From contig NC_046681.1 of the NCBI RefSeq assembly GCF_009870125.1, forward strand, positions 13,963,001 to 14,027,000: a stretch of 64,000 nt of DNA, in the 5' to 3' direction. Position numbers and translations under genes: made by a program. Each line of letters begins with the position of its first letter. The stretch's first letter is position 1. Positions 24,573 to 36,937 of this stretch are shown here, one piece after another. Source of the DNA: Drosophila pseudoobscura. Lineage: Eukaryota > Arthropoda > Insecta > Diptera > Drosophilidae. Under the pieces are notes generated by a model. That model was not told the origin of the DNA. It made no database searches and saw only the letters and a list, made by a program, of their open reading frames with translations.

Positions 24573-27500
24573 TTATGTGCAATCGTTGGCCCGCTGTCCG
24601 GGTATGCCACGCAGCTCCTGGTTGAGGGTGCGCAGGAGCGGATGCTTGCCACAGCCGCAACGACCGTGGAAGTCGTCCAGATCCAGGGCCCAGACCATGC
24701 CGCCGCCAAGTTTCAGACTCCGGACAAACTGCGCTTTGCGTCGAATGTCCGCCACATCGTCGTAGGAGACCCATTGATTGCCACTGTAGGCATACGGACC
24801 GATGCGACCTTCGTCATCCCTGACCACAGTCCAGCCGCCGTTGCTGACCTTCTCGCAGATCTCGTAGTAGGCCAGGAATCCTCCGGCACGTGTGTAGGTG
24901 CCCGCTTGTCCGGGTCCTGCAGTCTTATCGTTCAACGAGCGATGCTTTTGATCGGTGAGGGAAAAGGATTGTCCATAGAGGGGCATGCCCATGATCAGCT
25001 TGCTCGCGGGAGTGCCCTGATCCAACCAGTAGTGAATGCTAAAGTTTCCATTAAAGTAGGGATTGGCATCGCCCTCTACATAGTATAGAGGCGCCACATG
25101 TCCTGTCTGCTTGTCCCAGTGACCATGGAAGTCGTAGGTCATCACGGCGATCCAATCAAAGTAGCGCGAGAGCTGGGGCACATCATAGCCTGCATCGATT
25201 ACCATTTTACTCGGCGAAACAGCGGCAGATAAGAGCAAACCCCTGGGCCGGAAGGCATCCGAGAGTTCCCTCACCAAAGCCGCAAATCCCTGTTTCTCGG
25301 CAGGCGATCCCTTGGCGCAATCCACCTGCCAGCACACGGGGTACTCCCAATCGAGATCCAATCCCTCAAAGCCATACTTTTCCACAAAGTTGAGGACACT
25401 CTCGATGAAGCGTGCCCTTGCCTGAGGATCGAGCACCAGACGGGCATATTTGCTGCCCAAGGAGTCGTTCCATCCACCAATGGCCACAGTCACGCGGAGA
25501 CCCTTCTGCTTGTATTCTACCACTCGCTCGTAGAACCTATTGTCGATATCCGCCCACGAATCGTGGGTCTTGATCGTCAGGGAATTGCTATTCAGCACCG
25601 CAAAGCCATAGACAATGTGGGTGCACAAATTGGCATCGATATCCTCGGGCACGTACTTGCCCTGTCCAGGACGATACCACGCCCAATTGGTGAAGTAGCA
25701 GACGACCTTGTAGTCCTCTCCATTGCCCAGTGGAGGTGCAGGCGTTGGCTTGGGCCTCGTGATAGGCTTTTTATTGGGTGGGGTAAACGGTTTCTTTGTG
25801 GGCTTCGTGGCAGCAGCTGCAGGGGAGACTGTGGTGCTGGTGGGTTTTGGTCGATGCACGGCCGGTGCTTGAGTGGTCTGATCCGCACGAACGGAGCATT
25901 TGGCATTGTTGGGCCAATCGCAGTAGTTTTCATTCCAATGAAGACCCGCTGGGCAGCTATAAAGGAAATAAATCGCATGAATATAGGGGATATAGGGATA
26001 TAATTCTGCAAGGCCTACCGCTGTTCTAAAAGCTCTCCGTATTGGCAAATGTAATACTTATTGCAATCCTTCTCATGGGCCATATAATTCCTTCCCTTGC
26101 AGTCGATAGCCTGGCCAGAAGAGGGTTCTCCTGGGGTTTCTATCAGAGGAGCAGCACTCGTGTTGATGGTGGGCTTGGGAGACTCTTTATCGCCAGAAAC
26201 TGAAAGAGTTACAACCAGAATACATTAAAGATAGATAGATAATGGAGGAAAATACTCGACTTACTCATAGTTTTCTCACTATTTTCCAGCAAACACTTGG
26301 GATGCGGTCCACCATAGCCACGCAGCACACGATTAATGGTCTTCAGCAGAGGATACGATTCACAGCCGCAGTCGTTTTTGAAATCATCTAAATCTAGGGC
26401 CCAAATCATGGCACCGCCCAAGCCCATGGCCTTCACATACTCGCTCTTGTGGCGAATCATCGGAGCATCGTCAAAGGACACCCATTGATCTCTTAAGTAA
26501 GCAAACGGCCCCATCCTGCCTCTGGCATCTCTGACCACATTCCAGCCCCGCTGGCGGATGTACGAACAGATCTCGTAGTAGGCGAGGAATCCCCGTGCTC
26601 TGGTGGCCTCTCCTGCCTCTCCCCCGCCATAGGTGGGGGCATTCAACTGGTGATCGCTCGACTGGGCCAAAGAGAAGGACTGGCCGTACATGGGCATGCC
26701 CATAATCAGTTTCCTTCGATCGGCGCCACTCTCTAGCCAATAGTTGATGGAGAAGTTGGCATTGAAGGTGGCGGTACCATCGGGATGCTCGTACATCGGT
26801 GCCACATGTCCTGTTTGCTTGTCCCACTGGCCATGGTAGTCGTAGGCCATCACAGCGATCCAATCAAAGTAGCGCGAAAGCTCGGGCACATCATAGCCCG
26901 CATCGATAACCTTCTTATTGGGCGACACAGCGGACGAGAGCAGCAGACCCTTGGGCTTAAAGGCCAGGGATAACTCTCGTACCAAATCAGTGAATCCCTG
27001 CTTCTCATCGGCCGTGCCCTTCTTGCAGTCCACCTGCCAGCACACGGGATACTCCCAGTCCAGATCCAGGCCATCAAAGCCGTATTGTTCGATGAAGTCC
27101 ATCACATGGCGTATGAATCGCGCCCTGGCCTGGGCACTCCTTACCAGACGCGCATACTTATCGCCCGCGGAATCGTTCCATCCGCCAATGGCCACCGTGA
27201 CCTTGACGCCCTTCTTCCTGTAAGCCACCACACGTTCGTAGAACTTGTTGTCCAGATCCGCCCACGAATCGTGCGGCTGTATTGTCAGTTTATCCCGATT
27301 TAGAACAGCAAATCCATAGACAATGTGGGTGCAAAGATCCGCATCGATGTCTTCGGGCAGGAACTTGCCACCGCCTTGACGGTACCAGGCCCAATTGGTG
27401 AAGTAGCAGACGACCTTAAAGTCCCCTGAGGTTTGGGCTTCCATTTCAAAGTCACCCTCTTCGATGTCTTCGTTGGGATCGACTTCGTTTTCTTGGGAGG

Positions 27501-30500
27501 ACTCTGAGGAGCCACCTGCCTCGTTGCTGGATTCCTGGGAGGAACTGTGCTCTGGCTCTGCAGCCTCCACTTCCACGGCTTCGCCTTCGTTTTCATCTTC
27601 TCCTGTGGCCTCTACTGAGGCTTCTCCTGCCGCGGCCTCCTGAGATGTTTCTCCTCCCGCTGCTGCTTCCTGAGAGGCTTCTTCTCCTGCTACTTCCTGT
27701 GAGACTCCTCCTGCTGTCTCGTTCTCCACAGAAGCTGTACCTCCCTCCTCCGAAATGGCCTGCTCTTCCACAGATTCTGGCTCCACAGGGTTTAAGCCAG
27801 CTAAAAAGAAGAATTATAAGCATTCTCAAATAAAAAACTAAATCACTTTCAAGCCAAAACTCACGCGCTGGTTCATAGCCACTGGGTGGATCCTTCAGGA
27901 CATCATGGATTTCCCTTAGCAAAGGATGCACCCCATCGCCGCAACGATTGCGGAAATCGTCCAAATCGAGGGCCCACACCATGCCGCCACCCAAATCCAA
28001 AGCTCTAACCAGCTGGGACTTCTTCCGAATCATCTCCGGATCGTCATAGGACACCCATTGGGTGCCCTTGCGCGCATAAGGACCCATGCGACCACGTTCG
28101 TCCTGGATAACCTCCCAGCCCTGGTGCTTCACACGATCGCAAATCTAAAATGGAAAAGGGGTTAAGTTTGTTTTATGTTTATGGTATTCCAAGACCCACC
28201 TCGTAGTAGGCCAAAAATCCTGCAGCTTTGGTGAATTCTCCCGCCTGACCGGGTCCTGGCGCCTTGGCATTCAGGCCATTATTGTTGGCATTCTCCAGAG
28301 TAAAGGATTGTCCATAGAGAGGCATGCCCATCACAATTTTACGAGACGGAGCTCCCTTTTCAATCCAGTAGTTCAGGGAATAGTTCTGCAAGAAAACAAA
28401 GGATAAGAATCGTAGAAAAAGCCAGAGAAATATCCCTTCTGCAATACCGACCGCATTGAAATAATCGAAATCATCATCTGGATGATGATACAGTGGTGCC
28501 ACATGTCCTGTCTTCTTGTCCCACTGTCCATGGAAGTCGTATGTCATCACAGCGATCCAATCAAAGTAGCGCGAAAGTTCTGGCACTTCATAGCCCGCAT
28601 CGATGATCTTTTTGCTGGGAGACACGGCTGTGGAAAGCAGCAATCCCCGGGGCTTGAATGCTTCCGAGAGCTCCCGCACCCAGGCGGTGAATCCTTCCTT
28701 TTCTTCGGCGAATCCCTTGTTGCATTCCGTCTGCCAGCACACGGGGTACTCCCAATCCAGATCCAAGCCCTCAAAGCCATACTTTTCAATGAACTCGAGA
28801 GCATGACGTATGAATCTCGCACGGGCCGAGGGACTCCTCACCAGGCGACTGTACTTATCGCCCTGGGAATCGTTCCATCCCCCCAAAGCGAGGCTCACCT
28901 TGATGCCCTTGCTCTTGAGGCCACTGACACGCGTATAGAAGTTATTGTCAATGTCCGCCCAGGAGTCATGGGTGCGCAGCGTCAGCTCGGAGTAGTCCAG
29001 CACTGCAAAACCATAGACCACATGGGTGCACAGATCCGTGTTGATATCGTCGGGTGTGTAGCGACCCAAGCCCTTGCGGTACCAGGCCCAGTTCGTGAAA
29101 TAGCAAACGACCTTGTAGTAGCCATCCAGGGGCTCCAGCAGAGGCTTCTCCGTGGGATAAGTGGGTCGTGGCGTGGTTGTGGGCTTCTTTGTTGTAGGCG
29201 CAGGCTTGGCTGCTGCTGGAGGCTTCGGTTTGGTGCCTGATCCTCCGCTAGATCCACTACTTCCTCCACTCTGATTACATTTGGCAGCTGCTGGCCAATC
29301 GCAGTTCCCCAGCGCTTCATTGTAGTGCAATCCTGGCGGACAATCGGCCGCCTGCAGACGATTCCACAAGCAAAACAGATACTTGGAGCAATCTCCCGGA
29401 TATGGGACTCTCTCCTCCCCATTGCAGGGATCCTCTTCGCTGTTCCGCGTGGATTGTGTGATCCTCAGGTACTTTTTGCTCGTCACACACTGCACATTCT
29501 GCGGCCAATCGCAGATCTTCCGTATGCCATCCCAGTGGAGATCCCCACCGCATTCGCTGGGCACCAGAGCACCATTGATGCAGATGTAGTACTTGCCACA
29601 GTTCTTGTGCGTGTAGTACTCCCCCTCGTTGCAGCGGGCAGACATGGGTGGGCGTGGGCGCCTTGTGGTGCGATGGGGTTTCTTGGTGGTGCTTCCAGCC
29701 ACGGCTGAGGGTCGTTTAGAGGTGCTTCCAGTGCCAGCAGAGGGTCTTCTGGTGGTGCTTCCTCCCACTGCCGCCTGCTGCTGCGAGGGCTTTGTGGGTT
29801 TCCGACTGGGTTTGGCAGTGGTCTTTCTGGGTTTCTTTGAGGTGGGAGGAGCCTGAGGTCTCGCTGTGGAAGGCTGCGGAGCCGGAGGCCTTGCCGTACT
29901 CGTCTCTCGCTTTACCGAACACTGAGCTGAGGCTGGCCAATCACAGCCCTTGGCATCGTTGTTCCAATGCAGGCCACCGGGACAGAATTGCTGCCGGAGC
30001 TCCCCCGCAATGATGCAGTGGTAGTAGGCATTGCAGTTCTTCGAATCCGCATAGAACTCACCTGCAGCACAGTTCGAAGGCTGAACCACGGGATAAATGA
30101 CAGCAGCAGCGGGTATTGTGGTGTGGGCTGGTCTGGCTGTGGTTCGTGTGGGCTTACTGGGACGCCTTGTTGTCGTAGAGCTCCACCAGGAAGTGGTAGT
30201 GCTGGCTGTGGTGGTCTTGGGTCGCTTGGTCGTGGTTGTAGGGGCTCTGGTGGAAGTTGTGGTTGGTTTGGTTGTGGTGCTGCTTGCCTCCCAGCTTGGC
30301 CAAGCCGTCGTATGCTGATGATTCTGCCCTGAACCCGCAGATCCATCGCTGCTTATGGTCGTCATTTGGGGCGGCACAGGCGTCACCACTGCCGGCGGAC
30401 GCTCGCAGTTCGAGCGCGTTGGTGGCTCTGTGTTCAGACGCCCCAATGCCCGATTGATGGCCTTCAATAGAGGATACGATTCACTGCAGCAACGATTCTG

Positions 30501-32358
30501 GAAGTCATCCAAGTCCACCGTCCAGGCGGCCACTCCAGCAAAGTCATTGTTTGCCGCATACCGGGCCTTGGCCTCCACACTGGCGGGATCTTCATAGCCC
30601 ACCCACTGGTCCTTCATCATGGCATAGGGGCCGGATCTTCTATTGGAATCCCTGCCTGTCTGCCACTTGGACTTGCGAATGCGCTGACAAATCTCATAGT
30701 AGGCCAGCATGCCCGGCTGTTTGGTCAGCTCTCCTGCCTCGCCGGGTCCTGTGGCTGCCACGCCTTCGCCCACCAACTTTTGTTGAGCCTTTCCGAGGGT
30801 AAAACTCTGGCCATAGAAGGGAATGCTGAGTATGAGCTTCTCTCGGCGGGCGCCCAACTTTACCAGCAATTGCATGGTGTAGTCCGTGTTGTATTGCGGA
30901 TATTTATCCGTACTCTGGCCGTAGAGCGGGCTCACATGTCCCGTCTGTCGCTCCCAGGCGCCGTGATAGTCGTATGTCATCACCGTCATGTACTCCACAA
31001 TGTCAGAGAGCGCGGACAGCTCGTAGGCCTCTGTGATGATCTCCTTGTAGCCAGATATGGCCACTCCCAGCTGGAGTTTGGGATTGACGCGCTGGAACTC
31101 CGTTCGTAATTCCCTTAGGAGTTTCGTGAGGTTCGGTTTATCGCTCGACGGACCCTTGGAGCAGTCGCTCTGCCAGCATTTCGGATAATTCCAATCCAGA
31201 TGGAGGCCACTGAAGCCATGTCTTTGGAGGAACCCAGTCACACTGGAGGCAAAGACCTTCCTCTTGATATCATCGCTCACCAAACGGGAGTACTTGTCGC
31301 CACTGGAGTCGGTCCATCCACCCATGGCAATCAGCACAGGTACTCCCAGAGATGTAATCCTCTTGTAATATTGATTCTCAATGTCTACCCAGGGATCAAA
31401 CTCTCGTATGGTCAAATGATCCGGATCCAGCGAGGCAAAGGAGTAGATAATCGCGGAGCACAGCCTTGGATCGATCTGTTCGGGGGCAAACTGTCCATCA
31501 GCCTTGCGGTAGAAGGCCCAATTGGACATGTAGCACAGGACCTTAGGTGCCGCATTGTAGTTTTTCTTCTTTTCGGCTGCCTTAAGGTGCGCCAGTGCCC
31601 CATAGGCGGGCTCCTGCTCCTCTAGATTCGCCTGTGCCAGCGCCCCGTAGTACTGGGGTTCCCTATAAGGATCGAGCTCATCAATATGCTCCAATTGTTC
31701 AATGTTCACGGTCTTCAGGAGATGCTCTTCAATATCTACACTCTTGAGAAGCTCCTGATGCGCAGAGCCCGCTCTATACGGCTGTGGATGATAGTCATCT
31801 GTGGTCCCAGGAGCTATGAAAGCAGCGTATTTATCCGACACCGTCCAGGGATCTGGTTCCAACAATTGAGTGAGTTTTTCCGGCTTGAGCTCCTCTCCCA
31901 CATCGATATCCCTCACATAACTTTCAAAATTGATGGGTTCTTCAAAGTCTTCTTCCTCGTCACTTGGTGGCGCCTCAACGGAGTCCCTTACAAAGGAACG
32001 CAGCGGCGAGGATTCCCTTAGTTGTGCCACATTCTTCTCATTCACTGTGGGGACACTCTCCACGGCGCTGCGCAGCGGCAGAAAGGTGTCTCCAAATGAG
32101 GGTCTCACGCTGAAACGACTCAGGGCACCTCCATCATCCTCCAGGGGCATGCTCTCTACGGCAGAGCGAACGAAAGCCGGTTTGTAACTGGGCGCTACAT
32201 GCACTTCCGGGGCCTCGATGCGTATGTGACCATTGGCGGACACGGCACAGAGCCAGAGGAGCTAGAAGGATGAGAGAATGGGCTTAGATTATGGTGTCAG
32301 GAATTTTGTTCAGAGATATACGCACCAGCAGCCTGCAAAGCGTAGTAGGCCTACGCAT
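24573..32358 (-). CDS. Cht10: Cht10-type multidomain chitinase (group II), 7 exons, 2469 aa
   Basis: Exons: 32326-32358, 28452-32261, 28200-28385, 27865-28144, 26265-27800, 26019-26199 and 24573-25956, all in phase. Exon 1 plus the start of exon 2 encodes a signal peptide (MRRPTTLCRLLLLWLCAVSA). Domains by approximate residue: low-complexity N-terminus 20-245; GH18-1 250-620; Thr/Pro-rich linker; CBM14 chitin-binding domains at 741-795, 887-940 and 956-1005; GH18-2 1060-1425; acidic Glu/Ala/Ser linker; GH18-3 1564-1930; CBM14 1980-2030; GH18-4 2091-2455. GH18-2, -3 and -4 have the catalytic DLDWEYP; GH18-1 has HLDWNYP, with Asn for the proton-donor Glu, so it should be inactive, as described for group II chitinases. 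Such enzymes are secreted and degrade cuticular chitin at moulting. The symbol rests on architecture. The intron at 28386-28451 has a weak donor (GTCGGT). Confidence 0.9.
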
Positions 32359-32504
32359 CTTCTTGGAATCTCCTTCCAGACAGGCTGTAAAGATATGGAG
32401 TTTATCATATATTAGCCAGAATCCGTTATATTCAAAGCAGTGCAATTATTATATGCATGTATTTCTGAATATTCCATACATATTCATGTTTCATTTTTGG
32501 GAAC

Positions 32505-32536
32505 TGCCGGCTGCACTCTTCTGTGTATGATTTATA
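32505..32536 (-). promoter_or_regulatory. chitinase core promoter: TATA box and initiator
   Basis: On the minus strand TATAAA begins at 32536, and GCAGTT with its A at 32505 lies exactly 31 bp downstream, the spacing expected for TATA plus initiator. This predicts a 146-nt 5' leader to the ATG at 32358. The inference assumes no upstream non-coding exon. Confidence 0.5.
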
Positions 32537-33680
32537 AAGGCATGAAACACACCCTACATTGTCACGTCGCCCAGTGTCCTCTCATATCACGACGACTCAT
32601 GATGGGGCATGGGATACATATAAATGAAGTAAAGTCTCGCCGTACGTTCTTGGATGACAAATTGGGAAGTAAATTGGGAAGTTACGTTTTGCGCCCCCCG
32701 GAACTTATTGAAATGCCTTTTGTTGTTATTTTTGTATACTCTGTAAGTCAATTGATTATATTAATTGTCTACAGGCTTGGCACGTACCCAAATTAGTAGA
32801 ACCTTGAGCATTGTTTTTATAGAAAAAAAAAAACAGGCTAACTTTCCCACCTCTTGTCAAATGGTTATAAATTCGCATGAAAGTAGACTGGTTTTTTGTG
32901 CTGTGACATCTTTAATGCCGGCGAAATTGGTCATTAATTTCATATGTACGAGTATATTGTTCTGTGTATTGTGCAAACAATTAAGCTAATTCAATTGAAA
33001 GTGCCGAAAGATTATAAATTTACTTGTGGTCACTGCGGTTTTGCTTTTGCGGGAGATGCGAATATTAAACAGCGATGATTAAATTCAATTGTTTGTTTTT
33101 TTTACCCCAAATAGCGGATGGGTTAAAGCGTTCGAAGGGTTAATCTAATAAAATGGAGATTTTTCCAAAATGCAAGCGAATAACTGTTCCCTTTCCAGGC
33201 CTTGCTCGAATTCAATACGAATGGAATGGGAAGGCAGCGACGGAAGAGTGAAGAGAGCGACGAGAGAGCGGCTAGAAGTCATTTGACACGCGCGCGCCTG
33301 CAGCTCAAATGCCGCCGGAAAATTACTGACAAAAATTAAGTCGGCCACGGAGTTTCAGTTAAGTTTTTGTGTGAAAAATGTCGAAAAACCACCCGGCGTG
33401 TGCATCACAATAAATAACACCAAATCTCGGTTTAGAACGTAGGTTTTTGTTGCTTTCACTAATGCGTGCTTCAACATAACCTCAGTTACTAGCAAAATAA
33501 ACGTTGAAACATGCTGTCGTACACGTTCTGCCATCGCGAAATCATTCCTTGTCAGTGCTTGGCAAAACAAGAAGTTTAAACATTTGTGTTTTGTTCTATT
33601 GGTGTGCGCAGTGCGCCCATGGAAAAAGTTGAGAGCAGGAGATCCGTTAGTTGGCGCTCTCTCATGTTCAAGTCACATAT
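32537..33680. other. upstream intergenic DNA, GA-rich patch at 33220-33360
   Basis: No supported gene. The patch near 33230-33360 is less AT-rich and contains GAGAG and GCGCGC runs, then TTCAGTT (33354-33360, initiator-like) and a 12-codon frame starting at 33378. This may be a promoter for an unknown transcript; evidence is weak. Confidence 0.25.
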
Positions 33681-34345
33681 ACTATTACGAGGTGAGGCAT
33701 TTTTAGGCAGTTTCTATGCATTTGTGTTTGTTCGCGCCTGAAAGGGAGAGAAGAAAAGTGAAAAACAAAATGTGCAAATTGTTGGGCGGAAATTTGCAAA
33801 GCACGTAAGATGCGCTTAGAATTTGACATTGTAAGAGGAAAGCGAAGAGAGCACAATATTAAGGAAAAGGAAGTGACATACTCAGAAAAGAGTGAAACAG
33901 TGAGTGAAATACAAACGAATGAGTGAAAAACCAAGGGCACACAATTCCAGAAGGAAAAGTGGTCGTAAGAAATGAACATTAAATAAAAATTTATAAAAAA
34001 CTCATTTGAAAGCGGCTTTACTATTACGAGGTGAGGCATTTTTTGGCAGTTTCTATGCATTTGTTCGCGCCTGAAAGGGAGAGAAGAAAAGTGAAAAACA
34101 AAATGGGCAAATTGTTGAGCGGAAATTTGCAAAGCACGTAAGATGCGCTTAGAATTTGACATTGAAAGAGGAAAGCGAAGAGAGCACAATATTAAGGAAA
34201 AGGAAGTGACAAACTCAGGAAAGAGTGAAACAGTGAGTGAAATACAAACGAATGAGTGAAAAACCAAGGGCAAACAATTCCAGAAGGAAAAGAAATGAAC
34301 ATTAAATAAAAATTTATAAAAAGCTCATTTGAAAGCGGTTTTACC
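33681..34345. repeat. two-copy tandem duplication, 339-bp period
   Basis: Copy 1 (33681-34019) and copy 2 (34020-34345) both begin ACTATTACGAGGTGAGGCAT and end around CTCATTTGAAAGCGG. They are nearly identical; copy 2 lacks a few short pieces (for example GTGTTT near the start and GTGGTCGTAA near the end). I do not recognise the sequence. An apparent 201-codon antisense frame across both copies exists because 339 is a multiple of three. Confidence 0.9.
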
Positions 34346-36525
34346 GGAGGATCTCGTGTAAAAAAGAATGTAAGTGATTTTGATTTATTGATTTTTTCGT
34401 ATTCCAAGAATAATATTGATTAGGACACTTGCTAGTCGGCTATAGCCCTATATGTTCACTATGCTTTTTGTTTTTAAGGTTAATTATGTTAGAAACTGTC
34501 ACCCGGCGGCCTTTTCCTACCTACTGGCCTTAAAACAACATGGAATTCATAATCATCTATGGCTCTGTTCCGTTAAATTATCTTTTTGTTTGCCTTCTGG
34601 TCATTGATTTATTATCTGTGGTCGGGCGCCAAGCCCCTTTCCCTTTTTCCCACTCCCCCACGGCCGAAAGGTGCTCTGTTTTGCCAATTTCTTTTCTCCT
34701 TTCGACTGATATGCAAATCGCCTTAGAATTGGGTTAAGAGCTTAACGATGTTAACCGGTTTTCGTATTTGGATGTTATTCTTTTCGTTGGTGGTGGTCCC
34801 CCAAAAACGATACGTAACATCGCCGATTTTATGGTAATTATAAAGAAATGTAACCAACGACAGCGGGCAGAAATATGTGTAAAAAGACGTTGGACAAGTT
34901 TTTTGGGATAAACACTCTTTGGGGATAAAACTCTTTCTCTTGGGAAGCGCCTGCAGCGGAGCGGTTCAGGTTCTGGGGGTTCATTGAACGCCAAGACCAA
35001 GATCCAGAGATCTTTCTCTCTTCTCCCTGGATCCTCCATGGATGCTCCATGGGATTGCGCAATGTGCGTCCGGTTTTCGGTTGGCAGCTTTCTTCGTGGG
35101 AGTTTACGGTGAAAGGTGTTCTGTTCTGGTCGTAGAAAACATTTTTTGCCAGCGTGGAAGATTTGAATTAGAACGAGAATCCAGCGACTTTTCGGATATA
35201 TTTACACTGAAACGAGTAGTATATACATATACTCGGTTATATACATGGAGAATCGCGTGTATTTTTGTGGCACTATTAAAAATACATAAACTTCTTTGGG
35301 GCTCTGTTTCAACTAAAATTCCCCATGCACTTCACGTACAGCCGCGCGACTCACTCAATCCATCAACCACTGGACACACCACTGTACTGTATGCATTCGT
35401 ACATTAATTTTACTGTTTTTTTTTTATTCTTTTAACTGGCGACACAAATTCTAGAAAGAAAGTGTACCCCGCACACAACACATCACCACACTGCTCCCAC
35501 TCACTCAGTTCTTTAAAATGGTATTCCAATGGGTAATCCGAAACTTCTTTATTCCTTCACTCGTTTCGATTCGCGTTCAACGTTCACGCATGCGCGGACG
35601 CCATCAAACTGTTGGCAAACGGCCTGAGGAGGCTCCTATTTATACCCGATTTAACGCAAAAAAAAAAAAAAACGAACGTCTCAAGAAGAACGTTCTAAAG
35701 TTTTGTAAAAGAAAGATGAAAGGTTGAGCTTTGTCTAGCCCCAAAGCGTTGCTTGTATGCTCTTTGAAACGGGATTATGACTATCCATAAAGTTGGGGAT
35801 TAAAAAGTGCTAAAAATAAGGAAGACTTACCATAAAAATGTAACCCACAAATTGCAAAAAATATAATATATATTTTTCCAGAGCAATAATGGGATATTAT
35901 AAGCTGATTGGTTAGGGTATACCAAAGAACTATCTTTATTCCTTATAATTTATGCAGACAGAAAGCAGCATCACAGCCGATTACCTGTTCTTGCGGCCTT
36001 TTTTCTTGTTTATGTGAGAATATTGAAATAAAAACAAAATTCGCGGGCAGCCGGCAAACGGAGGAGCTTCCGATGTCAACGCCCACGTAGTCGTGAAACT
36101 GGTCCATTTCTCCACAAAGAGATGCTGATACGAGGAGGCCTAATTAATATGCTTTGAAATATTTGCATAATGGTAGGGGTCTGGCCAGCTTTGTTGATGG
36201 CAGGAGTTGCAGTCGGATGATTAATGGATGCTGGAGTGCTAAAAAGAGGCGTTTAATTGGGGAGTATTGATAGGAGGTTCCTTAATTTGTTTTGATTTCA
36301 GGGGGCATTCACTTGTAACTGTATAGCAAGTGATTGCATTTTCCAAATTACATGGAAGAATACGAGGAGTTCTATAGAATTACAGAGTATTTTATAAAAA
36401 CGCATGGATACGGAGACAACTTTACTTTATTTATATTATTTTCGTTGTTTTTAATCAAGAATATGGAGTATATAAGTATTCAATCGGCTTCATTTTATTG
36501 CGGTAAATTGCAGTCCCCACTGCCG
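34346..36525. other. gene-poor AT-rich intergenic region
   Basis: I see no gene, RNA gene or clear repeat here; short frames have no recognisable composition or motif. Confidence 0.4.
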
Positions 36526-36937
36526 ATACTCAAAATGAGTATGAGCGCCTAGTGCTCAAAGACTATAAGAGCTAGAGCATCGACATTCTATATCCGGACT
36601 TCTGTGATATTTCACTGTTACAAGTACATTTCAAAGGACAAAGGGCGGACGTCTGTGGCATCCAGTAGAGGATGACTATATCTTCTGAATGCAAAATCTG
36701 AACCAGATCGTATAATTATTATAGCCAGAATCAAGAAAACAATTTCATTCTCTCTCGCTCTGCCTCTCTCTAACACCCAGGTTTCATGGTCGGGCTTTGC
36801 ATATCGCAAAATATGAGTTCAAGGATCTCAGAGACTGTAAGGGCTAGAGCAACCAAATTTAGTATTCACACTTCTGTGATATCGGACCTTGACAAGTTAG
36901 TTTCAAAATTTCGACATAACCCTTTCCGACCAACCAA
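36526..36937. mobile_element. decayed dispersed repetitive element, left fragment
   Basis: The fragment starts with the near-palindrome ATACTCAAAATGAGTAT. It holds two imperfect direct copies of an about 80-bp sequence, near 36554-36634 and 36825-36908, each with GACTRTAAGRGCTAGAGCA, ACTTCTGTGATAT and a TTTCAAA end. No coding frame is left. The text is of a type I have seen dispersed in Drosophila genomes, but I cannot name the family. Confidence 0.5.

Noticed and set aside
33668..34273. 201-codon antisense frame with an internal repeat
   Set aside because: It exists because the 339-bp duplication keeps frame; it has no domain or plausible composition.
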